DNA from: Hyphomicrobiales bacterium
GTDB lineage: Bacteria > Pseudomonadota > Alphaproteobacteria > Rhizobiales > Xanthobacteraceae
Reading direction: 5' to 3'
Assembly: GCA_017305555.1 (NCBI GenBank)
Contig: JAFKKM010000009.1
Coordinates: forward strand, 124,001 to 188,000
Length of the DNA: 64,000 bases
Numbering within the stretch: position 1 is the first letter of the stretch; the number at the start of each line of letters is the position of its first letter. A program made the position numbers and the translations under genes. A model generated the notes under the pieces. It saw nothing but the letters and a program-made list of their open reading frames with translations, made no database searches and had not been told where the DNA came from. Shown here piece after piece: positions 27,463 to 36,653 of the stretch.

Positions 27463-28755
27463 ATGGCGAACGAGCCCATGATCGTTTGTCCGAATTGCCG
27501 TAGTGAGATCAAGCTCACCGAATCCCTGGCTGCTCCCCTGATTGCCGAGGCCCGCCGCCAGTTCGAACAGCAGATTGCCGCCAGAGAAGCGGACTTCGGC
27601 AGAAGGGAGACCGCGCTCAAAAAGGCAGAGACCGATCTCGCTCGGGCCCAAGACGCGATCGATGAACAGGTGGCGGCCAGGTTGAAGGCCGAGCGCCCCG
27701 GCATCGCGAACGCCGAGGCGACCAAGGCCCATGCCGCGCTCGCCGACGACCTCGAACAGCGTGACCGGCAACTCGCTGAGTTGCAGCAGAACCTGAACGC
27801 CAACAACGCCAAGCTTGCCGAGGCTCAGACCGCACAAGCAGAAGTCATTCGCAAGGCGCGCGCGCTCGACGACGCCACCCGGGAGCTTGAACTGACGGTC
27901 GAAAAGAAAGTGCAGGAAAATCGCGTCAACGTCCGGGACACGGCGAAGCGCGAGGCCGAACAGACCCTGAAATTGAAAGTGTCCGAAAAGGAAGCCCAGA
28001 TCGCCGGAATGCAGCGCCAGATCGAGGACCTGCAGCGCAAGGCAAGTCAAGGCTCGCAACAGTTGCAGGGCGAAGCGTTCGAACTCGAACTCGAATCCAT
28101 GCTGCGCAACCGCTTCCCGCACGATCTGATCGAGCCATTGCCGAAGGGCGAGCTCGGCGGTGATGTCCTGCATCGCATTTTGAACTCATCCGGTCAGGTC
28201 TGCGGCACCATTCTCTGGGAATCCAAGCAAACCAGAAATTGGAGCGATGGATGGCTCGCCAAGCTTCGAGACGACCAGCGCGCCGCCAGGGCCGACATTG
28301 CGCTGATCGTCTCAACCGTGCTGCCCAAGGGCGTGGAGACCTTCGACCTCATCGACAACGTCTGGATCGCTGGGCCGCGCTTTGCGATTCCGCTTACTAT
28401 CGCGCTACGAGAATCCCTTATCGGCCTCGCCGGTAGCCGCCAGACTCAGGAAGGACAACAGACCAAGATGGAGCTGATTTATCAGTATCTGACCGGACCG
28501 CGCTTCCGGCATCGCATCGATGCTATCATCGAGCGGTTCACCGGCATGCACGATGATCTCGACCGCGAACGTAAGACCATGACGCGGCTATGGGCCAAGC
28601 GCGAAGAACAAATCAAGGGCGTGCTCGATTCGACGAGCGGCCTCTATGGTGATCTCCAGGGCATCTTCGGCCGGGCAATGCAGGAAATCGGGAGTCTCGA
28701 CGTGCTGATCATTGAAAGTGAAGCAACTTACAGAAATGCAGATAGCTCCCTTTAA
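27463..28755 (+). CDS. DUF2130 protein (coiled coil plus PD-(D/E)XK nuclease-like domain)
   Basis: A 430-aa protein with an N-terminal zinc knuckle CPNC (C9, C12), a long coiled coil (about residues 25-205, rich in E, Q and K), and a C-terminal domain with ELGGDVLHRIL and TILWESKQTRNWSDGWLAKL, matching D...E-x-K of restriction-like nucleases. The DUF2130 family has this exact composition, and the function is not established experimentally to my knowledge. The ATG at 27463 fits the family start; an ATG at 27427 touches a GGGAGG and is the alternative. It lies 184 bp behind the AAA+ gene on the same strand, so it may be read from the same promoter or be separate cargo. Confidence 0.82.
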   Translation: MANEPMIVCPNCRSEIKLTESLAAPLIAEARRQFEQQIAAREADFGRRETALKKAETDLARAQDAIDEQVAARLKAERPGIANAEATKAHAALADDLEQRDRQLAELQQNLNANNAKLAEAQTAQAEVIRKARALDDATRELELTVEKKVQENRVNVRDTAKREAEQTLKLKVSEKEAQIAGMQRQIEDLQRKASQGSQQLQGEAFELELESMLRNRFPHDLIEPLPKGELGGDVLHRILNSSGQVCGTILWESKQTRNWSDGWLAKLRDDQRAARADIALIVSTVLPKGVETFDLIDNVWIAGPRFAIPLTIALRESLIGLAGSRQTQEGQQTKMELIYQYLTGPRFRHRIDAIIERFTGMHDDLDRERKTMTRLWAKREEQIKGVLDSTSGLYGDLQGIFGRAMQEIGSLDVLIIESEATYRNADSSL

Positions 28756-28971
28756 ATCACGCGCCGATCCGTCACATAGAGGACAGCATCGGCAAAGGGG
28801 TCGGGTTCGGTCATACGAATACGCGTTCGAAATCGATTTGGGTGAACCCAGAGAGAGTGGGCATTCGGGCGAGCCTTACAAGGTCGCCTTTTGGCCCTGC
28901 TAGATATCGCTCTTTGACGGCCATTTTTTCAACCAAAGACTTCTCCACACTATCCCCCCCAATTGCTTCCT
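28756..28971. other. Gap after DUF2130 gene
   Basis: About 215 bp with no gene seen. It precedes the decayed helicase. Confidence 0.4.
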
Positions 28972-29576
28972 TCAAATCCGTAGTAGCGGCGTCGGGTGCG
29001 TGTGCGAAACCAGCAAGGCCAGGCTTTCCGTGGCGCGGCTCAGCGCGACATAGAGCCTTACCCGCGCTGCCTGGGTGTCGTTGAAATGCCGGCGGTCGCA
29101 CGTTGCCAGAACGACATGCGGAAATTCCAAACTTTTAGCCTTATGAATGGTGCTGACCGCCTCGGGAGGAACCGCAGCACGGGCGTGAGCGCGACGGCGG
29201 GCGATCTCCGCAAGTCCTTCGTCGGAGGAATCGAAGCGTCCGAGTTGGATCGCATCGTTATTCTCGCGAGAATGATCGATCTTGATGGCAGTGAACGCAC
29301 CATCCTCCTCATGAGAGTGCGTAGCATTGTGAGGAAACGCCCGACGCCTTGATGATCCGGTTGTTCCAAGATTATGCGACCAAGGGATTGGAGGGTGGCA
29401 GGTTTTTTCGTGCGCCGCGTGGTGCAGCCCTGCGCGATATCTTCTAATAACAAACGGCTATATCCGGTTGGAGAAAAACCTGTCGTTACGCTGCTAACGC
29501 AAGGTCGTGATGCCAATTTAACCCGATCCACCGAGTCAGCTCTGTCCCGCTGCGACAGCGGTTGAGACGACCTCAT
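28972..29576 (-). pseudogene. C-terminal remnant of a UvrD/Rep-type helicase
   Basis: In the reverse strand one frame gives VSTIHKAKSLEFPHVVLATC, then RVRLYVALSRATESLALLVSHTHPTPLL before a stop at 28972. HKAKSLEFPHVVL and LYVALSRATESLALL are motifs V and VI of UvrD-like superfamily 1 helicases. Further upstream the coding sense shifts to another frame (GRIILEQPDHQGVGRFL). The N-terminal ATPase half is missing. This is a decayed gene, probably from the same lost mobile element as the relaxase gene. Confidence 0.8.
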
Positions 29577-29789
29577 TGACTTAATCGGTCACGACTCGTC
29601 GCATTGCGCCCCAATCGCTGAGACGTCCGACCTGGATATCATCATTAGGCGCTCGGCGACCTCGAAAAAGACCGTGACGCCAGCGCCAAGATATCAAAGA
29701 GCTTGACAACGTCACACAATCCAAGGGCCGAATGACACTGCACTTCGGCACCAGCAGTCGGTCGACAGTTGGAAGCGGATGTATCGACA

Positions 29790-32375
29790 CTATATCTCCG
29801 TCGGGGGATCAATATCCTGCGCAGCATACGGCGGGGAGTAGATCGGAATAATCGCCGGCAGCAGTCCCCACCCGGCAGCTCGGATGGTCATCAGTTTGAG
29901 ATCCAGCTCAAATTTGTATAATTCCCAAGGACCCCAATGACGCGGTTCGAGTTCGACCAGTTCTAGAGGGAGGTCGACGCCATCGAAATCCGGCGCTTCG
30001 TCTTGTTCTGCGAGCTCTAAAACCACCTGTTGCGTGAGCTCGCTGCTGCAAAGCTCGAACGCACGCTGGACATTCTCCTGACGATTGGTGTTTTGCGGCG
30101 AAACGTGTTCATGAAGCAGTCGATAGGCCAACTGGGTTTGGCGGTCTTTCGTGATACGGTGACGAACAGCCTCATTAAATCCGACAGGCGGCGGCAGGGG
30201 TTGCTCCGGCTCGGTTGCCTGGCGCTCCGGAAATGGATCAAAGTCGTCGAGCATATGTTTGACCGCCATCGGGATATTGTTCTGTTGCATGGCTCGATGC
30301 GATATCCACGCAGCAGGAAGCGAACGGCGCGCTGCATCAATCAGTTCGTTAGGAGTTTCGGCGATCGACGGATCGATGTGGACTCGAGCGTGTTCGATTC
30401 GATCCGCAGCCAGCAGTAGTCCGGCCCAGACGTGACGGGGATCGGCAAGTTCAATGACCAGGTTTGCGTCCGGCGGTGCATCCCAAGCGGCCCTGATCGC
30501 AATTGCCGCTGCTGGCCGAATCGCCGGATCATCCTCGAGGTTTAGTCGAATAACGTTGCCATGACGCAGAACATCGATCCGGTTGGTAGCCGGATCGATG
30601 TTAACAATCTGCGCGAGTTGATGCGCGTCCATCGTGGCGAGAAGACCCCTCCTTCCCGTGGTTACCACCCATTCGCCGGGCGAAAGCTGAATTTCACCCC
30701 GCGGCCGGGTGAGGGTCTCTATCTCCTCCAAAAGCCCCGCCCGAGCACGAGCGGTCCTGATCGTGTTGCCGACCTCTTCGATCCGCGATTCATCAACTAC
30801 CGCGAACGATGGGGCGGCATTGAGGCTGAAGTCGGGACGGGCACCAAAATGCAGGAGTTTGAGATCGGCCATCGCCTCGATAGCATGACGCAGAAGGCCA
30901 GCACGCAGCAGTCGCTCGATCGTCTGTGATCCCTCGTGGTCCCGACCGACGATAGGTTGTGCTTTCTGCCGGTCGGCGATGAGGGCGGCTAGAAAGGAGC
31001 GGACGATGCCGCTCTCGCAACTTTGGTCGTGGCCAAACAGCAATTTTGATCCGGTACGATCCGCTGCAAGAATCAGGCGAGCTAACCGTTGATCGTCGAC
31101 TGCCTCGACACGCGGGACGATGATGTCCCGTCCGACCTTCAGATTGACGTGACCCCAGCGGCCACGTGGCCGCTCCGAGGGGTCGCCCAAGATCATGTCC
31201 AACATGCCTACCAGTGGATTACAATTCGCCAGTGCCTCGGCGGTCCGCGCGCAGTCGGAAAGCATTCGACCCAGGATCAGCGGCGGTTCGCGTTCCTGAT
31301 CGTTCGTCACATAAAGTTCCACAAGCTGCGCGACCACCGCATCGTGGTCGGCGCCGCTAACGGCGATCATCGCGCGCTCGCCGCGGTCGATCAGTTTGCA
31401 CGCTTTATCGATGATGCGCGCCACGCGCCGGGTCGTGACAAAACCAGGCACTCCGGCCCTGATGCCATCGGACATCGAAACGATATTCTGATCGGCCAGC
31501 ATGCAGTCGACCTGGGCGTGTCGATCCTCCTCGTTATCGATAAATCGTGCACACAACCGATGCAACTCGGCCACGCGAATCGCGGAGCGTCCCCTCGCGA
31601 TCTTCTCGATTGATTGCGTGGGACTTGTCTTGATCATTCGGATGTTGACATGGCGCCGCGCCAGACGCTGATCCTTGATCCACTGCGCGGTAACCTGATC
31701 GGGAATATCACCGTCGAAATGATACCCTGGCGCCGGTGCGCTCGGGCTGACCACAAGATCGATCGCACGCTCGGCGAAGAAAGTTTCTTGAATCTCCCAG
31801 CTAATGTCCGGCCAGCATGTGCCTTCGACAGGATCGATGTCCGCATAATGGGATCGAAAGCGCGCGAGGAAATCGGAAATCTTTAAACCCAGCGATCCAT
31901 CCGGAGCCATCGGGCGAAGAGCGATATGCGCGTGAGCATGACGGTTGACGGAAGCGCTGTGGATCGCGAGGTGGATCGGGACGCGATGCGATCCACACGG
32001 AGACTGCACGATCCTCCGCGCGATGATCAGCGCTTCATCCCGTGTTACTTCGAACGCGGGAGGGAGCGCTATAACCGCCGACATGACGATCTGTGGCAGG
32101 CGTTTGCGCTGCGAAAGCGGGGTCCGTACCTTTTGAATTTCCTTCGCGTCGAGAGCGTATGCGAGTGCCGCAGGGTCGAGATACACCGCGGGCGTGTCGG
32201 GGGGCAGAAGTACTTCCACCTGAGCCAGATCTTCCCGCAAGGCCGAATAATCGAATGCCGCGATTTCGGGCCGGGGATCCATCATGATGGTGCGGCCCGC
32301 ATAGGCGAATTGCTGCGTCACACCACCGGTGTCGGTCAGCCAAATCGGCTTCGCTCGCACATACGCAATTGCCAC
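29790..32375 (-). CDS. MobA/TraA-type relaxase with degenerate helicase region
   Basis: An 861-aa protein starting with GTG at 32375, with AGAAGG upstream. It begins MAIAYVRAKPIW, the usual MobA/MobL opening. The metal-binding histidines are visible in HRVPIHLAIHSASVNRHAHAHIALRP, the relaxase three-histidine motif. Tyrosines for strand transfer are possible near the N-terminus (Y5, Y25). In TraA proteins a RecD-like helicase follows; here the region corresponding to Walker A reads VSGADHDAVVAQ, without the GxxGxGK lysine, so helicase activity is probably lost. It would nick an oriT and start conjugation. No transfer genes are nearby, so the element looks defective. Confidence 0.78.
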   Translation of the reverse strand: MAIAYVRAKPIWLTDTGGVTQQFAYAGRTIMMDPRPEIAAFDYSALREDLAQVEVLLPPDTPAVYLDPAALAYALDAKEIQKVRTPLSQRKRLPQIVMSAVIALPPAFEVTRDEALIIARRIVQSPCGSHRVPIHLAIHSASVNRHAHAHIALRPMAPDGSLGLKISDFLARFRSHYADIDPVEGTCWPDISWEIQETFFAERAIDLVVSPSAPAPGYHFDGDIPDQVTAQWIKDQRLARRHVNIRMIKTSPTQSIEKIARGRSAIRVAELHRLCARFIDNEEDRHAQVDCMLADQNIVSMSDGIRAGVPGFVTTRRVARIIDKACKLIDRGERAMIAVSGADHDAVVAQLVELYVTNDQEREPPLILGRMLSDCARTAEALANCNPLVGMLDMILGDPSERPRGRWGHVNLKVGRDIIVPRVEAVDDQRLARLILAADRTGSKLLFGHDQSCESGIVRSFLAALIADRQKAQPIVGRDHEGSQTIERLLRAGLLRHAIEAMADLKLLHFGARPDFSLNAAPSFAVVDESRIEEVGNTIRTARARAGLLEEIETLTRPRGEIQLSPGEWVVTTGRRGLLATMDAHQLAQIVNIDPATNRIDVLRHGNVIRLNLEDDPAIRPAAAIAIRAAWDAPPDANLVIELADPRHVWAGLLLAADRIEHARVHIDPSIAETPNELIDAARRSLPAAWISHRAMQQNNIPMAVKHMLDDFDPFPERQATEPEQPLPPPVGFNEAVRHRITKDRQTQLAYRLLHEHVSPQNTNRQENVQRAFELCSSELTQQVVLELAEQDEAPDFDGVDLPLELVELEPRHWGPWELYKFELDLKLMTIRAAGWGLLPAIIPIYSPPYAAQDIDPPTEI

Positions 32376-32406
32376 GGCGCCATCCCTTCTCCCAACTTAA
32401 TATATT

Positions 32407-32422
32407 GAGCGTATCGACGCTC
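32407..32422. promoter_or_regulatory. Perfect hairpin/operator upstream of the relaxase gene
   Basis: GAGCGT and ACGCTC separated by ATCG, 32 bp upstream of the relaxase GTG and between it and the divergent small gene. It could be an operator or part of a nick region. Confidence 0.35.
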
Positions 32423-32494
32423 GAGAAGTTCACAGGCCGAATATGTTTCTAGGCTTCGCAATCTTCCGCCATCCATGGTCTCCTGACAGGGTGG

Positions 32495-33132
32495 ATGGAG
32501 AAATATTCCCATGAAGAAGCTGCTGCACTCATCCGTGAAATCGAGGTGAACCAAGCCAAACTAGCTTTGCTAAAGAATGAGCACGCCGCATTGGGCGGCA
32601 GATTTCGGACTTGTCTGCACGCAGCAAGGCCAGGCTCGTCGAGCTTGTGGGGGCCACGTTGGAAAGTCTGGATTTCGACGAAGTGCCGATCCACATGCTC
32701 GTTTCCAAATTGACCGAGTTGAGCGAAGAACTCATCCACGAGGGGCCGGGCGGCGACGACAGAATAGCGGTTTTCGTGCGGCTTGGACGCAACGCGTCGT
32801 CGGCGAACCGCCACGCGCGGATGTCGGCGGGGCTCCACTGGCACGGCCGGGATGGCGGATGGGTCGGCCAGGTGACGAAAATGCAGCTTGCCAAACTGCG
32901 CGAGGCTTTCGGGGACCGCTTGAGCGGGGCAAAGGCTCAGGAAGCGCAAAGCTCGCCTAAGGAGCAGACGTATGTCGCTCCAGAGGCAGTTTCCACCGAC
33001 GTAGTGGCCATGCTGCCTTTAGCTGAGGACAAAGAAAATCAGAAAGAACGGGCAATTCGCGGAAATCGGCTTCCATCAACGTTGACGCCGCCATCCTTCG
33101 CGTTCCCCTTGCGTCGTCCTGGCAGTGTTTAA
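32495..33132 (+). pseudogene. Frameshifted small coiled-coil gene
   Basis: The N-terminal frame (32495 on) reads MEKYSHEEAAALIREIEVNQAKLALLKNEHAALG. From about 32592 the continuing sense is one frame over: RQISDLSARSKARLVELVGATLESLDFDEVPIHMLVSKL, running to 33132 and containing RMSAGLHWHGRDGGWVGQV. The join in the GCATTGGGCGGCAG stretch needs a one-base change, so this is either a recent frameshift or a programmed or sequencing slip. The complete protein would be about 210 aa. It lies divergent from the relaxase gene. The family is unknown; similar helical-plus-basic proteins occur on plasmids. Confidence 0.6.
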
Positions 33133-33392
33133 GCACGCAGAATAGTGAGCGAATGGCTAGTGACCAACGTCATGAAGGCGTCGACGGCTGGAGTCCCCAC
33201 CGGTCCTGCGTTTTTCACTCACGAAGTCTTTGCCGATGCGCCCAACCTGCCGACCTTGCGGACTGTAACACTGAGGTGCTACACACCCCAGCGGTGTTGC
33301 CTGATTTCGTCAGGTTCTTCAGGTAGTTGTCGTTGGGCAGTTTCTGGCTGAGTACCCTCCCGCCCCAGCCAGTTGAAATCGCAGCGATATTC
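33133..33392. other. Gap with no gene seen
   Basis: This 260-bp stretch holds only chance frames. It lies at the boundary between the mobile remnants and the more chromosome-like genes. Confidence 0.4.
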
Positions 33393-34358
33393 TTACGCGA
33401 TAGCTTCCAGCCCGACGGTGCGGCTGGTCCGTTCATCGTTGAACAGATAGACCCGGTTGCGGCCGGCGGCCTTGGCGTCATAGAGCGCGCTGTCGGCCTC
33501 CGCGAACAGTTCAGCGATCCGCCGGCGATGGGGGCGGCCGACCAGCGCGGCTCCGATCGAGGCCCCGATGTCGAGCCGAAGGCCGTTCCAGAACAACGGC
33601 CGGCACAGCATGACCGCGGTTTCCTGAAGCACGCGCGCGATTTGCGCCGGAGCCACCGGCGCGCGAAGGATCAGCGCGAACTCATCGCCACCGATGCGCG
33701 CGACCAGGCCCGCGTTATGAAACGCGCGACGCAATCGCATCGCGACCTCGCACAGGCACGCATCGCCGGCGGCGTGACCGAAGGTGTCGTTCATTTCCTT
33801 GAAGCGATCGAGATCGATCAAAACCAGCGCCGAGGCGAACCCATGGTTCAGGCTGTCGCAAACCACTTCGCGATAACGCGCCTGAAAAACCGAACGGTTC
33901 GCGAGCCCGGTGAGCGCATCGGTTTCGGCACGCCGCCGCAGGTTCTCCATCGCCTGCCGATCGGCGGTGATATCCTGTTTTGAGCCGAAGATACGGACGG
34001 TGCGTCCGCCCTCCCCGATCGCGTTGATGGAGAGCCGCATCCAGCGCTTCTCGCCGCGCCAGGTGATAATCTCGGCATCCAGCGACGCCGTGCGGCCGGT
34101 GCGGATCACCTCGGCCCGCGCGAGCTCCATGTTGCGCCGGGACTCCTCGACATAGAGATCGACGATCGACGCGCGCCGCAGCGGATTGCCCATCGGATAG
34201 CCGAAGATATCGTAGACGCCCGGCGTCCAGGTCAGGCGCTCCGTCGCAAGCTCGCATTCCCAGGCGCCGATGCCCGCAAACCCCAGGGCCTGATCGTAGA
34301 GGCGTGCGCGAACGTCGACCGACGGAAGCGCGGGAACAGGGTCTGCCTCATCTCTCAT
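33393..34358 (-). CDS. PAS-GGDEF diguanylate cyclase
   Basis: A 321-aa soluble protein with an N-terminal PAS domain (about 20-135; LGFAGIGAWECELATERLTWTPGVYDIFG, then a PAC-like INAIGEGGRTVRIFGSKQDITADRQ). A GGDEF domain follows, with DALTGLANRSVF, DLDRFKEMNDTFGHAAGD and the active-site ARIGGDEFALI. It makes cyclic di-GMP from GTP, with the PAS domain sensing an unknown cue. No inhibitory RxxD motif stands out. The ATG at 34358 is natural. It stands alone, followed downstream by about 260 bp without genes. Confidence 0.93.
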   Translation of the reverse strand: MRDEADPVPALPSVDVRARLYDQALGFAGIGAWECELATERLTWTPGVYDIFGYPMGNPLRRASIVDLYVEESRRNMELARAEVIRTGRTASLDAEIITWRGEKRWMRLSINAIGEGGRTVRIFGSKQDITADRQAMENLRRRAETDALTGLANRSVFQARYREVVCDSLNHGFASALVLIDLDRFKEMNDTFGHAAGDACLCEVAMRLRRAFHNAGLVARIGGDEFALILRAPVAPAQIARVLQETAVMLCRPLFWNGLRLDIGASIGAALVGRPHRRRIAELFAEADSALYDAKAAGRNRVYLFNDERTSRTVGLEAIA

Positions 34359-34488
34359 TCGCGATCCAGCAGCCTAGCGAGGTCCTAACTCTTCCCTTTT
34401 CACTAAAGCGGTAGCGTTAACGAACTCTATACTCTTGTGGCAAACTGACGTCGCAACGCCCCTTTAGGTCGATACGATACCGTCACCG

Positions 34489-34518
34489 TTGAACTTGGAA
34501 CTTTATTTATCGTATACT
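34489..34518 (+). promoter_or_regulatory. Probable promoter of the toxin-antitoxin operon
   Basis: TTGAAC (34489-34494) and TATACT (34513-34518), 18 bases apart, about 45 bp upstream of the toxin start in an AT-rich stretch unlike its surroundings. Confidence 0.5.
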
Positions 34519-34562
34519 TTTATTATTGATCGTCAACCATTTTTCGTGTACAAATAATTTCC

Positions 34563-34811
34563 GTGAAAATCGTCTGGGACGAGCCGAAACGCCAAAGCAA
34601 CCTTGCCAAGCATGACCTGGATTTCGCTTCTCTGACCATCGAATTCTTCGATGACTCCACCATCTTCCCATCGGCTGCGGGCCGCTTTGTCGCGGTTGGA
34701 AACCTGAATGGCGAAATCGTCGTTGCCGTCGTGATCAAGCCGCTTGGCTCAGAAGCCATATCGGTCATCTCAATGCGGCCCGCGAGCCGTAAGGAGAGGA
34801 GTGCAATATGA
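34563..34811 (+). CDS. brnT: BrnT-family toxin
   Basis: An 82-aa protein opening KIVWDEPKRQSNLAKHDLDFASL, the BrnT signature WDExKxxxNxxKHxxxF, with VISMRPASRKERSAI at the end containing the conserved arginines. BrnT is a RelE-like ribonuclease that arrests translation. It starts with GTG at 34563. The stop overlaps the antitoxin ATG by 4 bases. Toxin first, antitoxin second is the normal order for this pair. Catalytic residues of the family (K, R and E at these positions) appear present, so it is likely active. Confidence 0.92.
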   Translation: MKIVWDEPKRQSNLAKHDLDFASLTIEFFDDSTIFPSAAGRFVAVGNLNGEIVVAVVIKPLGSEAISVISMRPASRKERSAI

Positions 34812-35095
34812 AGAAGATGAAGCGCCTGACCGAGGCAAAAATTCAGAAGATGATCGCATCGGACCCGGACAATCCGGAATTGACCGATGCACAGATCGCA
34901 AGAGCCAGACCATTCCGTGACGTCTTCCCCGACCTTCACGCCAGCATCAAGCGATCGCGCGGCAGGCCGAAAGTCGAGAATCCGAAGGAAGCCGTCACCT
35001 TGCGGCTGTCTCCGGATACGATCGAGAAGTTCAAGGCCACCGGCGACGACTGGCGCGCCAGGATGGCCAAGGCGCTTGAGCGGGCGAAGGTGTGA
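34808..35095 (+). CDS. brnA: BrnA-family antitoxin
   Basis: A 95-aa protein. The N-terminal half (ASDPDNPELTDAQIARARPFRDVFPDL) is the toxin-binding part. The C-terminal half (KEAVTLRLSPDTIEKFKATGDDWRARMAKALERA) is the ribbon-helix-helix DNA-binding domain, as in BrnA. It neutralises BrnT and represses the operon. The ATG at 34808 overlaps the toxin stop (ATGA). Confidence 0.92.
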   Translation: MKKMKRLTEAKIQKMIASDPDNPELTDAQIARARPFRDVFPDLHASIKRSRGRPKVENPKEAVTLRLSPDTIEKFKATGDDWRARMAKALERAKV

Positions 35096-35187
35096 CCGGT
35101 CGCAAGCCGATCATGTTCACGACCGCAACAGCAGCGATCGGGTGATGCCGACGGATCGATGTCCAGCAACACGCACAACCTCCGCCG

Positions 35188-35550
35188 ATGCTCGACGCAC
35201 TGAAACAATGGGCCAGGGCTATCAAACGCGACGTTGTCGCGCTGTGGCTGGCGGCGCGCGATCCTCGGGTGCCGTGGTACGCCAAGGCCATTGCAGGCAC
35301 GGTGGCCGCCTATGCGTTGAGCCCGATCGATCTGATTCCCGATTTCATCCCGATACTCGGATATCTCGACGACCTCATCATCGTGCCGCTGGGGATTTGG
35401 CTCGCGGTCCGCCTGATGCCGTCGGAGTTGATGGACGAGTTTCGCGCTAAGGCCGCCACGCGGTCGAAGCCGCGGACATGGGCAGGCTTCGTGGCGATCA
35501 TCGCAATCTGGTTGGTCACTGCACTGATTTTGATCCGGCTATGGCTTTGA
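35188..35550 (+). CDS. YkvA-family (DUF1232) membrane protein
   Basis: A 120-aa protein. The core DPRVPWYAKAIAGTVAAYALSPIDLIPDFIPILGYLDDLIIVPLGI is diagnostic of DUF1232/YkvA. Two hydrophobic segments plus a C-terminal membrane helix (AGFVAIIAIWLVTALILIRLWL) anchor it. The function is unknown. It begins with ATG at 35188 and stands alone, without partner overlap. Confidence 0.9.
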   Translation: MLDALKQWARAIKRDVVALWLAARDPRVPWYAKAIAGTVAAYALSPIDLIPDFIPILGYLDDLIIVPLGIWLAVRLMPSELMDEFRAKAATRSKPRTWAGFVAIIAIWLVTALILIRLWL

Positions 35551-35717
35551 TTACGCAAGACGATAACACGGGATCGGCAGCGAGCCGCAACTCCGGGCGC
35601 GGCATACCGGAATACTTCTTTCGCATCCCGATAACGAACCTGCTGTCCAACCGCCTTGACTCATCGACCGCCATCGCCAACGCTACGGGCCTTGCCGTCA
35701 ACGACTGAGGAAACACC

Positions 35718-35903
35718 ATGGCTTACAAGTTCGAACTCTATACCGACAAGGCCGGTGAAACCCGCTTCCGCTTCAAAGCGCCGAACGGGGAAATCATGTT
35801 CGGTTCTGAGGGTTACAAGCAAAAGAAATCCGCGCAGGACGCGATTGCATCGATCCAGAAGAACGCAGGCGGATCGACGGTCGAAGACAACACCGGCAAG
35901 TAA
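35718..35903 (+). CDS. YegP-family (DUF1508) small protein
   Basis: A 61-aa protein: YKFELYTDKAGETRFRFKAPNGEIMFGSEGYKQKKSAQDAIASIQKNA is the complete DUF1508 fold. In this family one or two such units form small stress-related proteins of unknown role. The ATG at 35718 has GAGG upstream (ACTGAGGAAACACC). A hairpin follows at 35957. Confidence 0.92.
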   Translation: MAYKFELYTDKAGETRFRFKAPNGEIMFGSEGYKQKKSAQDAIASIQKNAGGSTVEDNTGK

Positions 35904-35956
35904 CGAAACACACCGCGATTATCGGGCCGGCTCATCGGGCACTGCCACGCCGTAAG

Positions 35957-35981
35957 GCAGGGGATTTTGAGTAACCCCTGC
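35957..35981 (+). terminator. Weak hairpin after the yegP-like gene
   Basis: GCAGGGG (35957-35963) and CCCCTGC (35975-35981) form a 7-bp stem with an 11-base loop. No clear T-run follows, so this is a possible terminator or processing site only. Confidence 0.35.
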
Positions 35982-36074
35982 GGAAGTTCGACTTTCCCCA
36001 CCCCGTGAGGCAATATCTCTGAGGCCGTCGAAGTGCGATCGCCCCGCGAGAGCACCGCCGCTCGGAGGGCAGCC

Positions 36075-36497
36075 ATGCCGAACAGAGAACCCCTCGCCCA
36101 GATCACTGCCCTCACTCACATCGGTTGGCCTTCTGTGCGCCAATTGTTAGCGCTCGCCATCGGCGCGCTACTCTCGCTGACGGTAAGCATCCCCACGCTC
36201 GCCGCCAACAATGCGGCTCTCCAGCGATGCCGAAGGACTGTCGGGAAGCCAATCGTTCAGTCCTGCATGAAACAGGGACAGGGCGACAGGGCATCTTGCC
36301 GCCAGCAAGCCTCGCCCGCCGTCAGGCGCTGCATGATGGAATCGGGCTCGATGGGCGCTGGCGCGATGGCGGGACGGGAAGCGCGCCGCCTACATTGCAA
36401 GGATTTGGCCTACCAGCGTGGTTTCAACGGCGGGTTCAAGGATCGCGGCGGCGTCGCGGCTTTCGTCAAATCCTGTATGCAGGGAAAGATACATTAG
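36075..36497 (+). CDS. Secreted cysteine-containing hypothetical protein
   Basis: A 140-aa protein with a long signal peptide: LLALAIGALLSLTVSIPTLAA, cleavage expected after LAA near residue 42. The mature part has spaced cysteines (QRCRRT, VQSCMKQ, ASCRQQ, RRCMME, LHCKDL, KSCMQG), compatible with three disulfides. The ATG at 36075 follows a strong GGAGGG; an ATG at 36033 is less likely. No family is recognised. It is probably periplasmic. Confidence 0.7.
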   Translation: MPNREPLAQITALTHIGWPSVRQLLALAIGALLSLTVSIPTLAANNAALQRCRRTVGKPIVQSCMKQGQGDRASCRQQASPAVRRCMMESGSMGAGAMAGREARRLHCKDLAYQRGFNGGFKDRGGVAAFVKSCMQGKIH

Positions 36498-36653
36498 CCT
36501 CGTCCCCGCCGCTGGAGCGATTGACGCTGAATCGAGGCGATCCGTTAAACGGTTTGATTACCTTACGAGCCGAACGAGGTCCGCCTGTCCGGTTCAGGTA
36601 ATGATCGCTGACGTATAAAGCACCCGTCTCTCACCAGCGGTGCGTCACCCACC

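Noticed and set aside
33323-33340. GTAGTTGTCG resembling a fifth copy of the TrmB-like operator
   Set aside because: Only the first seven bases match, there is no second half, and it lies outside the catabolic cluster.
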